Source: JAENVT01 sp963805445 (GTDB lineage Bacteria > Actinomycetota > Acidimicrobiia > Acidimicrobiales > Ilumatobacteraceae). From it: a stretch of DNA of 64,000 nt. The stretch lies in the NCBI GenBank assembly GCA_963805445.1, contig CAWDUI010000047.1, positions 496,001-560,000 on the forward strand. Direction: 5' to 3'. The translations under genes and the position numbers were made by a program. This document shows positions 50,533 through 59,611 of the stretch, one piece after another. Numbering within the stretch: position 1 is the stretch's first letter; each line of letters opens with the position of its first letter. The notes under the pieces are model-generated. The model did no database searches. It saw only the letters and a program-made list of their open reading frames with translations, and had not been told where the DNA came from.

Positions 50533-51698
50533 TCAGGGAACCTTGATCTCGATCTCGGCGCCGTCGACACCGGGAACGGTGAACGAGTACGGCTGCGAGC
50601 TGGCAATCGACGGCTTCGGCAAGATGAACGACAGGAACTGACTGCCGTCGTTCTCCCGCACCAACGTCGTGCACGTCTTCGGTCGGGTCTTGACCGCGGT
50701 GCCGTTGACGTCGGTCTCGAACTCGCCCATGTTGACCGTGAGCCGGCGCTTGACGGTGTCGTGGTTCTTGAAGATCACGTTGACGATGTTGCCGCGCGAC
50801 ACGGTCACCGGATTCTGATTGCCGGGCAAGCTGAGCTCGTGGGCGGTGAGCTTGCCGTCTCTCGAGCGTGACGGTGATCCCGATGCTGGCTTTCGAGGCC
50901 ACCGCCTGCGAGCCCTTCTCATCGATCTCCGCCTGGTCTCCGGGGCCTTCCTCGGGCAACGCGCACGCAGCACTGTTGTCGGATTGCGTCGTCGGATGCG
51001 GGTCGATCGTGCGCTGCCCGTCGACGGCCATCACGGCGCCGGTGCTGACCAGGCCGAGCACGGCGATCGTGCACACGCCGGAGACGACGCTCTTCTTCAG
51101 GCTCGGCTTCGACGCGAACAAGAAGCCGCCGAACAGCACGAGGGCGCCGGCCACGATGAACACGACCGGGCCGCCACTCTTGTCGATCCACAGCATGATC
51201 CGCGAGAACGAATAGATCACGGCGCCGAGGCCCGCTGCCGCCAGCACGGGGAACTCGATGGGGTGGAGCATGCGCTTGCGCAGGCCGGCGTTGTAGGCCG
51301 GATCAGCCGAGGCCCGCTCGCTCCAGCCATGAACCATCCACTCGACCGCGGCGCAGAGCAGCAGGGCGACCCCGGCCTTGAACACGATCGGCTTGGAGAC
51401 CGCGCCGACGGCGATGGCGGCGACCGCCACCGCCGTGAGTGCCGGCCACATGCTGCGCTCGGCGGGCGGCTGGGCGGCCGGTGATTGCGTCGGTGGCGTT
51501 GTCGGTCATCGCCGACACGTTGCCGTCGTGGGCGTAGTAGTTGACGCCGAAGAGCAGGGCGAACACCAGTGCCGCGCTGAGCATGCCGAGCACGCCGAGC
51601 CAACCGTCGGCGCCCCCCTTGGAGAGGCCGACGACCACGGCGGCGACGATCGACAAGACGGTCGCCCCGAGGAACAGTTTGGATCCAGTGGTGAACAT
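50533..51698 (-). CDS. Membrane protein with C-terminal cupredoxin-like domain
   Basis: About 388 aa in the oxidase operon. The N-terminal half has six or so helices (FLGATVLSIVAAVVVGLSKG, VFALLFGVNYYAHDG, VVFIVAGALVLFGGFLFA). A low-complexity acidic link (ALPEEGPGDQAEIDEKGS) leads to a beta-rich domain: ELSLPGNQNPVTVSRGNIV, VNVIFKNHDTVKRRLTVNMG and SYSFTVPGVDGAEIEIKVP-like ending. It resembles a cupredoxin, but a full set of copper ligands is not evident. Frames change near 51490 and 50860. Function unknown; position 3 bases before ctaC suggests an oxidase role. Confidence 0.68.
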
Positions 51699-51711
51699 TC
51701 GTGCCCCTCGC

Positions 51712-52303
51712 CTACTTCGTCACGTACACCACGAACCACAGCGCAAAGAACACCGCGCCGAGGAAGTACCAATACAACGCATGGGCCGAGACGATCTCAC
51801 GATCCGTCGTTCGTCCGCCCAAGTAGCGAAATGCGGTGATCGCACTGAACCCGATCCCGACGATCACCAGGGCGATGAACGTGCCGGTGATCGTGTAGAA
51901 CATCGAGTTGAAGGCTGTCGTCTCGCTGCCGGCGACCGGCAGCTTCATCTGTGCGTAGATGTACGCCTGAGCGTTGATCACGGCCAGCCCGATGATGCCG
52001 ACGAGGCTGAGCGCCATCACGGTGTGGCTGCGGGCATCACGCCGCGCCGCGTACACGGCCCACTGGGCGAACACGAAGATCAGGACGAACGCCAAGCAGC
52101 ATCGTGTTGGCGGGCACCATCGGGATCTTGATGCCCTTGGGGACCCACCGGCCCTCGAAGGCGTCGAGCGCTTCGGTGCGCAAACGCATCCACAACGCCA
52201 ACATCGCGCCCACGAGTGAGCCGGCGGCGACGCAACCGAGCGCGGTGCCGACGAACATCTGGCGTCGTGGTGCAGGTGCGGCAGCGGATGGCAGAGCGAG
52301 CAT
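51712..52303 (-). CDS. Subunit III-like partner of the ligand-less subunit I
   Basis: About 196 aa with five helices; looks like cytochrome oxidase subunit III but much diverged. MFVGTALGCVAAGSLVGAML replaces the first Glu-bearing helix, and ALYWYFLGAVFFALWFVVY matches the last helix of ctaE (His to Tyr). AQAYIYAQMKLPVAG stands for the helix III-IV loop. One indel near 52100. Its ATG overlaps the stop of the subunit I homologue (TGATG). Confidence 0.75.
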
Positions 52304-53912
52304 CAGCGGTCTCTCCGTGGCTTCAGGTCGAGCAGGGGTTCGGCGGATGCAACGGTGTGCACGTCGGCGAAGTTGGCGACGGGCGCGGGCGACGACGTGG
52401 CCCATTCCAGCGTCTGGCCGTCCCACGGGTCGTCACCGGCATGGGCGCCCTTGGTGAACGAGCGCAACGCCAGCCCGGCGAAGGCCAGCACGGTGACGAA
52501 CATCAGCACGTGGCCAGCGGCGGACAGCCCGTTCCACAGGTTCTGCGGGCCGGAGTAGTCGAACTCGCCGGCATTCGCTGGCTGCTTGGCGAAGCCGGCG
52601 ATCAGGTACGGCAGCGCCGCCAGCACCGTGGCGATGAAGCCGAGTGCGGCCAGCGGCAGCACCTGTTTGTCGGGGAGCACCCGGCCCCACAGCTTCGGGC
52701 CCCAATAGGTGATCGCCGCCGAGCGCGGCGAGCACGGCGCCGTAGACGACGTAGAGCCAGGCGCCCTCTTCGAACACCGTGCCGGCGAGTTGGGCGTCGC
52801 CGATGTTGTAGATCGCGTTGGCGATGATCCCGACGAAGACCATCAGCGCGCCCAGCAGCGCGAACACCAGCGGCGCCGTGATCCGAGGCCGGCCACCGCG
52901 AAGCGCGAGTGCCGCCGAGGGCGATGACGATGAAGCCACCGAGCACCGGCAACAGGTTGAACAACGCGTACGGCACGACCTCGCTGAGCCAGTCGCCGAG
53001 CGACATGTGGCTGACGTTGCGGGCGACGGCCGCAGGTTGCTGCAGCAGGCCGCCCAACGCTGCGGTGAGCCCCACCAGGGCGATTCCCGTGAAGATCACG
53101 CCACGCATGGCGCAGCTTGCGGCCGCTGGCGACGGCGATCACCTCGGCGAGGAAGCCGAACACCGGCACGGCGTAGACGAACGTGGCCGGCTGGGTGAAG
53201 CCGAAGCCGATCCAACCGTCGATCGCCTTGTTGCCGCCGAAACCCGTCCTCGAGTAGCGGTAGTCGATGTAGTTGTAGATCAGGGCCGCGATCACCGCCG
53301 GGAGCAGCACCAGCAGGCCGAGGGCGCCGACCAACGCCGACCACGAGAACATCGGGACCCGGCGCATGTTCATGCCAGGGGCCCGCGTGGTCAGCACGCT
53401 GGTCGCCAGCGAGCCGGCCGCGGCCAACAGGCCGAGCAGCACGACGATGTGGCTGACCAGGTACAGACCGACGAACCTGGAGTCACCGCCACCGGGACCC
53501 CCGTTCGCGGCAATCGAGATGACCACCAGCACCGCGCCGAGGAACCACGTCCAGAACCCGGCTGCTGCCAGTCGCGGGAAGGTCAGCGAGCGAGCACCGA
53601 GTTGCAGCGGGACGACCGCGATGGCGACACCGAGCACGAGGGGAACCAGCACGACGAAGGTCAGCGCGATCCGATAGATGGAGAACAGCTGCGGCAGTGC
53701 GTTGACGTCGAGCATCGCCCCCTGTGCATCGATGCGTTCGATGCCGAGCAGCGCGCCACAACGATCACGCCGAGCAGAGCCACGAGCGAGACGCCGATGA
53801 ACATCCGACCGATGCGCTTGTGGTCGGTTGTCGTCAACCAATCGCCCACCGACGCCAAGCGGACGCCCGGCGACGTTGCCGCGCCGGTTGCATGCGTATC
53901 GATGGTGGTCAT
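52303..53912 (-). CDS. Cytochrome oxidase subunit I homologue lacking all haem and copper ligands
   Basis: About 536 aa and collinear with ctaD: GDWLTTTDHKRIGRMFIG, VPLQLGARSLTFPRLAAAGF, LTTRAPGMNMRRVPMFSWSA, and DPWDGQTLEWATSSPAP at the end. Every metal ligand is replaced. LFSIYRIALTF has Tyr for the low-spin haem His. FTQPATFVYAVPVFG has Gln for the CuB His and Phe for the cross-linked Tyr. The HH pair is LL (or QQ, two residues on), and EGAWLYVVYG stands where HFH lies. Indels near 53755, 53110, 52925 and 52720 break the frame but none falls on these sites. It cannot reduce oxygen as a haem-copper enzyme; a structural, regulatory or assembly role is inferred. Confidence 0.85.
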
Positions 53913-54034
53913 AGGCAGCGAACTCTTTTCGTTTCGGGCGCGCCAGCGCGTACCCGATTCAGTGCTCGGTCGGTTACGGACGATTGGGTTACACCTGCGA
54001 GATTACCCATAGCTCGGCGCGCGGGCGGAAATCC

Positions 54035-54898
54035 TCAGACCCCGAATCGCACCAGGATGTCGATCGTCATCGCGGCGAACAGCAACGTGACGTACGTGAT
54101 GCTGTATCCGAAGACGCGCATCGACCGCTGTGGTGTGGGGTTTTTGCCGAGGTCTGCGGTGCTCCAGAGGAACAACCCACCAGCGACCGCCGCCGTGACG
54201 ATGTAGATCGCACCGAGGTGAGCGACCGGGATCAGCACCAGGGTGAACGCCACCATCAACACCGTGTAGCCGACCATCTTGCGAGTCGTGACCTCGGCGC
54301 TGCTGACCGCAGGCAGCATCGGTACGTTGGCGGCGCGATAGTCGTCGGCGTAGCGGATGGCCAGCGCCCAGAAGTGCGGAGGGGTCCACAGGAACATCAC
54401 GACGAAGAGCACCACCGGCGTCCAGGCGACGTCGTTGCGGACCGCCGCCCAGCCGACCAGCACCGGCACCGCACCGGCGGCACCGCCGATCACGATGTTC
54501 TGCGTGCTCGTGCGCTTCAGCCACAGCGTGTAGACGAAGACGTAGAACAAGGTGGCGGACAACGCCAGCACCGCAGACAACAAGTTGGCGCCCGCCCACA
54601 ACACACCGAAGGCGACGGCTTCCAGCAGCAACGCGAAGACCAGCGCGTTGCGCGGCCGGATCAGCCCGGTGACCAGCGGTCGACCCTGCGTGCGGGGCAT
54701 CAGCTTGTCGATGTCGCGGTCGACGACCATGTTGATGGCGTTGGCGCCACCGGCGGCCAGCGTGCCACCGAGCAACGTGATCGCCACCAGCGACCACGCC
54801 GGCCAGCCGCGCTCGGCCAGGACCATCGTGGGCACCGTGGTGATCAGCAACAACTCGATGATCCGCGGCTTGGTCAGGGCGACGTACCCACCGAGCAC
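54035..54898 (-). CDS. ctaB: Protohaem IX farnesyltransferase (haem O synthase)
   Basis: A nine-helix UbiA-type prenyltransferase, 287 aa. The two Asp-rich sites are NAINMVVDRDIDKLMPRTQG and the YADDY of RYADDYRAANVPMLPAV. Makes haem O for the haem a of the oxidase encoded downstream. The frame opens with VLGGYVALTKPRIIELLLIT. An upstream segment (MAVGARPLVPSRLAPARS, from about 54992) may be the real N-terminus after an indel near 54905. A 122-base gap separates it from the subunit I homologue. Confidence 0.93.
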   Translation of the reverse strand: MLGGYVALTKPRIIELLLITTVPTMVLAERGWPAWSLVAITLLGGTLAAGGANAINMVVDRDIDKLMPRTQGRPLVTGLIRPRNALVFALLLEAVAFGVLWAGANLLSAVLALSATLFYVFVYTLWLKRTSTQNIVIGGAAGAVPVLVGWAAVRNDVAWTPVVLFVVMFLWTPPHFWALAIRYADDYRAANVPMLPAVSSAEVTTRKMVGYTVLMVAFTLVLIPVAHLGAIYIVTAAVAGGLFLWSTADLGKNPTPQRSMRVFGYSITYVTLLFAAMTIDILVRFGV

Positions 54899-55048
54899 CG
54901 TGGTGGGAGTGCGCCGAGTGCCGTGGGCGATCCCGTTGCGGCCGAGCGGGCAGGCGCCAGCCGCGAAGGGACGAGGGGGCGAGCGCCGACAGCCATGTGA
55001 TCATCGTACGGGCGTCCGAAGACAGCGGCCAAGCGGCAGAATGGGAAC

Positions 55049-55345
55049 ATGGCCCCCACGACCGTTCCCGTCGAGGTCGGCAAGACAGATATCGACGAAG
55101 AGATCGTGCCGGACCGCCCGTGGATCGTGTTGGTCTGGAACGATCCGATCAACCTGATGAGCTACGTCACGTTCGTGTTCCAGAAGGTCTTCGGTTACAG
55201 CTTGGAGAAGGCGACGGCGTTGATGCTCGACGTGCACGAGAAAGGTCGAGCCGTCGTCTCCAGCGGCGCCAGGGAGAAGGCCGAGATCGACGTCTTCCGA
55301 CTGCACGAGCACGGCTTGTGGGCCACGATGCAGCAAGACGACTGA
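55049..55345 (+). CDS. clpS: ClpS adaptor of the Clp protease
   Basis: 98 aa, delivers N-degron substrates to ClpAP/ClpCP. WIVLVWNDPINLMSYVTFVF is the substrate-binding region with the conserved Asn-Asp, and MLDVHEKGRAVVSSGAREKA the middle helix. Intact. Its stop overlaps the DUF2017 start (TGATG at 55343-55347), the usual actinobacterial pairing. Confidence 0.96.
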   Translation: MAPTTVPVEVGKTDIDEEIVPDRPWIVLVWNDPINLMSYVTFVFQKVFGYSLEKATALMLDVHEKGRAVVSSGAREKAEIDVFRLHEHGLWATMQQDD

Positions 55346-55855
55346 TGGCCAGAAAGCGCGCATTCATCCCGCCGGTCGAGCGCGTCCGAGACGGCTTCCT
55401 GTTCAACATCGGCGACGACGAACGCCACCTCGTCACCCGCCTGCTTGAACGAGCTCGGCCAGCTGCTGATGGATGAATCCGGCGATCCGCGACTGATCCG
55501 GATGTTCCCTCCGGCCTACCACCTCGCCGACGACGCCGAGGCCGACGCCGAATACCAACGGCTCATGCGCGACGACCTGGTTGCGTCGCGCCTGGCAGGC
55601 ATTGCGACGGTCAACCTGGCGATGGAGACGGCCGGGCCTGTCAGCGAGGAGGCGATGATCTCGTTCGTCCAGGCGATCAACGGCCTGCGCCTGGTGCTCG
55701 GCACCATGCTCGACGTCGCCGAAGATCACGATCCCGACGACATCAACGACGACGATCCGCTGGTCGGCGAGCACAACCTCTACAACTTCTTGAGCTGGCT
55801 GCTCGACTGGGCCGTCCGCGCTCTCGGCGAGCCACTCACGCAGCAGGACACATGA
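55345..55855 (+). CDS. DUF2017 family protein
   Basis: About 170 aa. The start MARKRAFIPPVERVRDGFLF and, after an indel near 55445, LNELGQLLMDESGDPRLIRM, AYHLADDAEADAEYQRLMRD and LYNFLSWLLDWAVRALG are those of DUF2017, which follows clpS in actinobacteria. Mostly helical, cytoplasmic. No activity known. Its end overlaps the convergent degV gene by 20 bases. Confidence 0.87.
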
Positions 55856-56645
55856 AGCAACCGACGGTGCCCCGGCCGGCATAGACACCGACGCTGGGCC
55901 CGATGCGATAGCGCACGAGCTCGACAACGTTGGTCGATTGAGCGATCGAGTCGGCGAGTGCCTCGGACATCGGCTTGCCGGTCGCGTCGGCAAAGCCGAC
56001 ACCGACTCTCAATCGTGGTCCCCAAGAGGTGGCCGCATCTGCCATCGCCGAGACGGCGTCGGCGGTGGACCGGGCATGGGCGACCACGTCGAGATGTCCC
56101 GCGTGCATCCTCATCACCGGGACACCGGCCGGATCTTCGCCGGTTCGGATGAACAGTGGCTGCCCGACCACGAACACCGCCCCGATGTGAGGCGCCAACG
56201 ATTCGGCGACCTGCACGGCGCGATCGATCTTGGCACCATCGGCGATCGCCTCACCCGCTTCCCAGACACAGCAACCGACCCCGAATCCGGCAGTGCCGGA
56301 GTCCACGAGTCGCACCGGTATCGGCAGCAGTCGCGCTGCCAGCCGTGCCGCGTTGAGCGTGCCCGAAGTGGCGGCGGTGACATGGATCGACACGATCTCA
56401 TCGCAGCCCCGATGCAGCAACGAGTCGTACGCCGCAGCGAACTGCCCCGGGCTCGGTTGAGTCGTCTTGACGCGTGGTCGCGGATCGGCGTCGAGCATCT
56501 CGTAGAACAGGTCAGGGTCGAGGTCGACACCTTCCAGGTATTCGTGCTCGTCAACGGTGACCGTGATCGGCACCACCTCGACTGCATAGCGCTCGACGAG
56601 CAACCCCGGGAGTTGCGAGTTGCTGTCGGTGCAGATGCCGATCAT
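55836..56645 (-). CDS. DegV family fatty-acid-binding protein
   Basis: 269 aa, intact. DegV proteins bind a fatty acid for a fatty-acid kinase. MIGICTDSNSQLPGLLVERY, TTQPSPGQFAAAYDSLLHRG and IHVTAATSGTLNAARLAARL cover the lipid-binding pocket (the Ser of the SGT-type loop is present). DSGTAGFGVGCCVWEAGEAI is the second half. I chose ATG 56645; the upstream extension is not conserved-looking. No kinase gene is next to it. Confidence 0.88.
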   Translation of the reverse strand: MIGICTDSNSQLPGLLVERYAVEVVPITVTVDEHEYLEGVDLDPDLFYEMLDADPRPRVKTTQPSPGQFAAAYDSLLHRGCDEIVSIHVTAATSGTLNAARLAARLLPIPVRLVDSGTAGFGVGCCVWEAGEAIADGAKIDRAVQVAESLAPHIGAVFVVGQPLFIRTGEDPAGVPVMRMHAGHLDVVAHARSTADAVSAMADAATSWGPRLRVGVGFADATGKPMSEALADSIAQSTNVVELVRYRIGPSVGVYAGRGTVGCFMCPAA

Positions 56646-56735
56646 GCCGCAGCTCGGCCAAGATCCATGAAGGCACCCTAAACCCAGTGGCACCGCGTGT
56701 CGTCGGGGCCATGGTGAAAAACCGTCAAGGATTGG

Positions 56736-57170
56736 TCAAGAACCGAGGTCGGTCAACCAGCGAGGCAGGCGCGTCGGACGGCCGGCGGCAGTCACGCAAC
56801 CGTGAACGGTGACTGCGGTCGCTCGCACCTCGCCGTCGACCGTCAGCAGGTAGGCCATCTGGAACGAGGTCCGCGTGATCGAGGCCAGCGAGAGGTGCAC
56901 GTCGATCTGCTCATCGAAGCGCAGCGGCTGTCGGTACTGCACGAAGCATTCGAGCACCGCGTAGTCGACACCTTCCAGACGCATCTCGGCGTACGGATGA
57001 CCCAGCTCGCGCAGGTATTCGACCCTCGTCTCCTCCAGATATGGCAGGTAACGGCTGTGGTGAACGATCCCCATCGCGTCGGTTTCGGCGAATCGCACAC
57101 GGATGCGGTGAGTGAAGGGATAGTCCGTCGCGACGAGCGACGGCTCGACCGAGAGACGCACGCTGCGCAC
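56736..57170 (-). CDS. Acyl-CoA thioesterase, 4HBT/YbgC family
   Basis: 144-aa hotdog thioesterase. RVRFAETDAMGIVHHSRYLP carries the catalytic Asp in the family D-x-x-G-x-V-x-x-x-x-Y pattern. YLEETRVEYLRELGHPYAEM continues the helix. Intact. Likely acts on short or hydroxybenzoyl-like acyl-CoA. No partner gene next to it; the tRNA genes begin upstream. Confidence 0.87.
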   Translation of the reverse strand: MRSVRLSVEPSLVATDYPFTHRIRVRFAETDAMGIVHHSRYLPYLEETRVEYLRELGHPYAEMRLEGVDYAVLECFVQYRQPLRFDEQIDVHLSLASITRTSFQMAYLLTVDGEVRATAVTVHGCVTAAGRPTRLPRWLTDLGS

Positions 57171-57252
57171 CGTAGCGGCACGAATCGGCTGGCGCGATTC
57201 TGCGGACCTGCTGATAGTGTTGCGACGCTCTCAACCGGCAGAAGAATCCCTA

Positions 57253-57325
57253 GCCCCCATCGTCTAGTGGCCTAGGACACCACCCTTTCAAGGTGGCGGC
57301 ACGGGTTCGAATCCCGTTGGGGGTG
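57253..57325 (+). tRNA. tRNA-Glu (TTC)
   Basis: Acceptor GCCCCCA (57253-57259) pairs with TGGGGGT (57318-57324) with a terminal G-U. Anticodon arm CCACC-CTTTCAA-GGTGG gives TTC. T-loop TTCGAAT. No CCA encoded. Confidence 0.93.
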
Positions 57326-57348
57326 CTGGTCAGATTGGTTCACAGTCT

Positions 57349-57422
57349 GGTCCCGTGGTGAAGCTGGAGTTCACGCCGGCCTGTCAAGCCGGAGGTCGCG
57401 GGTTCGAGTCCCGTCGGGACCG
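57349..57422 (+). tRNA. tRNA-Asp (GTC)
   Basis: Acceptor GGTCCCG (57349-57355) pairs with CGGGACC (57415-57421). Anticodon arm CCGGC-CTGTCAA-GCCGG gives GTC. T-loop TTCGAGT. No CCA encoded. Confidence 0.94.
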
Positions 57423-57423
57423 C

Positions 57424-57443
57424 TCAAACCGAAGTTGGTTTGA
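57424..57443 (+). other. Hairpin between tRNA-Asp and tRNA-Phe
   Basis: TCAAACC (57424-57430) and GGTTTGA (57437-57443) form a 7-bp stem with a 6-base loop, followed by two copies of AGTTGTAGGAA (57463 and 57477 region). Could end the tRNA-Glu/Asp transcript or guide 3' processing. Confidence 0.45.
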
Positions 57444-57499
57444 AGTGGTGCAAGTTGTCAGAAGTTGTAGGAAAGCAGTTGTAGGAAGTTGATTACTAC

Positions 57500-57575
57500 G
57501 GTCGAGTAGCTCAGTCGGCAGAGCACACGCCTGAAAAGCGTGGGGTCACCGGATCGACGCCGGTCTCGACCACCA
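57500..57575 (+). tRNA. tRNA-Phe (GAA), integration target
   Basis: Acceptor GGTCGAG (57500-57506) pairs with CTCGACC (57565-57571). Anticodon arm CACGC-CTGAAAA-GCGTG gives GAA. CCA is encoded (57573-57575). The T-loop reads ATCGACG, so the almost invariant T54 is A. The 3' part from 57524 is repeated at 62475, marking it as an integration site. Confidence 0.93.
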
Positions 57576-57590
57576 ATATCGACGCAGGTC
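57524..57590 (+). repeat. Left attachment repeat (67 bp)
   Basis: From CACACGCCTGAAAAGCG in the tRNA-Phe anticodon stem to GACGCAGGTC, 15 bases past the CCA. Identical base for base to 62475-62541; the flanking bases differ on both sides. Confidence 0.95.
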
Positions 57591-57679
57591 GGGCATGGTT
57601 ACACGCCCACTGCCTGTGGCCTCGAACGTTCACGGGCGCAAGTTGCCCTCGTTTCTGCCCGCGTGGCGTCTTGCCTACA

Positions 57680-57808
57680 GGGACTGAGCGCTCGTCGGAT
57701 GAACGCGTCGAGAGGCTCCGCGACATCTCCCGGCTCGCTCGGCATCAGGTGTCCGTACAGATCGAATTTGATTCCCGCCGACGCGTGCCCAAGACAATCC
57801 GAAGCTCC
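57680..57808 (-). pseudogene. Tyrosine recombinase (integrase) C-terminal remnant
   Basis: About 43 codons: CLGHASAGIKFDLYGHLMPS, then GDVAEPLDAFIRRALSP. The LGHAS and F-D-x-Y-G-H-L pattern is the end of a phage-type integrase, with the catalytic Tyr. The catalytic core with its HxxR box is not found in any frame between 57809 and 58081, so the gene is truncated. It faces the tRNA-Phe attachment repeat. The rest of this gap (57591-57679, 57809-58081) shows nothing else. Confidence 0.78.
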
Positions 57809-58081
57809 AAAGAACATTCCATCCATGTTTCCCACGGGTCGACTCCGATAACGACTGGGTGACTTGTGGCCCTGGTCCATTGGCCCATGGAGGCGCATGG
57901 TTGTCGGCTGTGAGTCCAGCGCCACAGGTCCTCATGACCGTTCGCATGAGTGATTTCGCCGTCGATCTGCCCGACTGCGAAGTGTGGATTCAGCAGTAAT
58001 GCTGAAAGCCAATAGCGCTGGCCGCCGATCTGTCTTCGAGCCTTTGCCCGGTCGCATCTGGCAGACATTGGTAAATCAGGC

Positions 58082-58852
58082 ATGAACGCAACCGGGAAGG
58101 CCGATCAACCCGGCTACATGACGCCCGCTCTGGCCCGATGGCGCCGGGCGACCGACGCGCCGTTGCTGGTTGTTGCGATCGGCAGCCTCCCGCTGTTGCT
58201 CTTGGATTTATCGAGAGGATCATTGGGGCACGGTGATCGGATGTTCCTTGACGTGGTCAATGTCGTCGTGCTCGTGGCATTCGCGACGGACTATGCGGTC
58301 GAATTGGCAGTGAGCCAACTGCGACGTTCATACGTTGTCCACGAGTGGACAAGCCTGCTGATCGTCATCTCACAGGCCTTGGCGATCGTGCCGGCCTTTG
58401 CTGCGATCGGCTTCCTACGCATACTGCGCGGTGGGAGAGCACTTCGGGCGTTGGTCGTTCTGGCCCGAGTGGCGGCTATCGGCGGCGCGGCAGCAAGGGA
58501 AGGACGGCAGGTGATCCGCGCCAAGGCTGGACGGTTTGCGCTGTCGCTGGCCGCGTTCACCTGGCTGACATCGGCGGTGGCCTTTACGTTGGTCGAGGAC
58601 GTTGGCCGCAACGGGCGGCTCTCCTCGTTCTGGGACGCCTTGTGGTGGTCGACCGCGACGATCACGACAGTGGGGTATGGAGACGTGTATCCGATCACCG
58701 GCGTGGGGCGGATCATCGGCGGGGTGACAATGGTCGTGGGCATTTCCTCGTTCGCCGTCGTCACTGCGAAATTTGCCGAATACCTTGTCACCGCAAAACG
58801 TGCAGAAGCGGTCACCGACCAGGAATCCCTGCCTGACAGCTCTGCCAAGTAG
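58082..58852 (+). CDS. Voltage-gated-like potassium channel
   Basis: A 256-aa channel with six helices. The positively charged S4-like segment is RILRGGRALRALVVLARV. The pore loop DALWWSTATITTVGYGDVYP carries the K+ filter TVGYGD. The final helix is IIGGVTMVVGISSFAVVTAK. Tetramer in the cytoplasmic membrane. Intact, and the first complete gene of the island. RBS weak; TGG-rich GAAT region before ATG 58082. Confidence 0.92.
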   Translation: MNATGKADQPGYMTPALARWRRATDAPLLVVAIGSLPLLLLDLSRGSLGHGDRMFLDVVNVVVLVAFATDYAVELAVSQLRRSYVVHEWTSLLIVISQALAIVPAFAAIGFLRILRGGRALRALVVLARVAAIGGAAAREGRQVIRAKAGRFALSLAAFTWLTSAVAFTLVEDVGRNGRLSSFWDALWWSTATITTVGYGDVYPITGVGRIIGGVTMVVGISSFAVVTAKFAEYLVTAKRAEAVTDQESLPDSSAK

Positions 58853-58874
58853 GCGCACGAATCCGTGGCGGGGA

Positions 58875-58936
58875 CTCCCCCGTGATTGAGTGTGGATCTA
58901 TTCGCCAAACTGTGCGGCTCGTTACCCTTGCGAACC
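58875..58936 (+). repeat. Left arm of a 62-bp imperfect inverted repeat
   Basis: Starts CTCCCCCGTGATTGAGT and ends TTGCGAACC. Read against the complement of 60456-60516 it matches at about 53 of 62 positions: 17 bases without a mismatch, then blocks CTATTC, CTGTGCGG, TCGTTACC and TTGCGAACC. The arms face inward, 1.5 kb apart. Confidence 0.85.
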
Positions 58937-58995
58937 CGCTCCATATCGGGCACTATGCGCTACTTGGCGCGCAGCCTGATAGGCCGGAGGAGTGG

Positions 58996-59470
58996 ATGAT
59001 CCCTCGACGATTCGCGGCCACGTTGATGTGTGTTCTCGTTGTTGTCTCCTGTGGCGAGACAGCGGCTCGAAGCTGAGTCGCCCGGACCACCTCCATCGTT
59101 GACAGAGCGACAGCATCGACCTCCATCGTCGAGACAGCGACACCGCTAACAACGCCTCCGGCATCGTCATCGACAGACCTGACCGAATCAGCCGAGCAGC
59201 GGTGCACGACACTTCGCCCGGAACGACCAGCCCCTATTCCTGAAGGCTCAGACCGTCACGATCAATGACATTCGCAACATCGTTGTAGCGACGGTGCCCC
59301 CAACGCCGACATCGCTGCTCCTGCCAGAGAGCTCCGCATCCGAAGAGGCTCTGATGTGCTGGTCTACGTCTGCTGACCGAATCACCGTCGCGCAGTTCTG
59401 GGTCACGGTCATCGGGTCAGTCGCGGGTGTTCTGCACCGCAAGGTTCTTGGAGGCCGTGTCACCGGACAA
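58996..59470 (+). pseudogene. Broken lipoprotein-like gene
   Basis: A GGAGGAG site (58986-58992) precedes ATG 58996. MIPRRFAATLMCVLVVVSCG is a lipoprotein signal, but the frame stops at 59076. Another frame continues with SIVETATPLTTPPASSSTDL, a Thr/Ser/Pro-rich linker, and stops at 59269. A third reads PPTPTSLLLPESSASEEAL. Two imperfect copies of ACCTCCATCGT lie at 59087 and 59119. It may be one lipoprotein broken by indels or a true relic. The stretch 59471-59611 shows nothing else. Confidence 0.4.
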
Positions 59471-59611
59471 AGTTGGCGACGGCGTCATGTGCCCATGAGA
59501 CCGAGCAGAACTGCCGATCGGCATGCCGCTTGGAGTAGCTGGCAGCGCCTCTCTCACGTGGTCTTTGGGAGCGTGTGGGAACGTCGGCAATCGCGCGACA
59601 CTCGAGGGGCT

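Noticed and set aside
52303..53912. Reading the second subunit I gene as a simple pseudogene
   Set aside because: Its indels are no denser than in essential genes, all hydrophobic helices are kept, and it stays coupled to its partner gene.
59294..59611. N-terminal extension of the island gene to base 59294
   Set aside because: No ribosome site and atypical composition; a GAGGGG site directly precedes ATG 59612.
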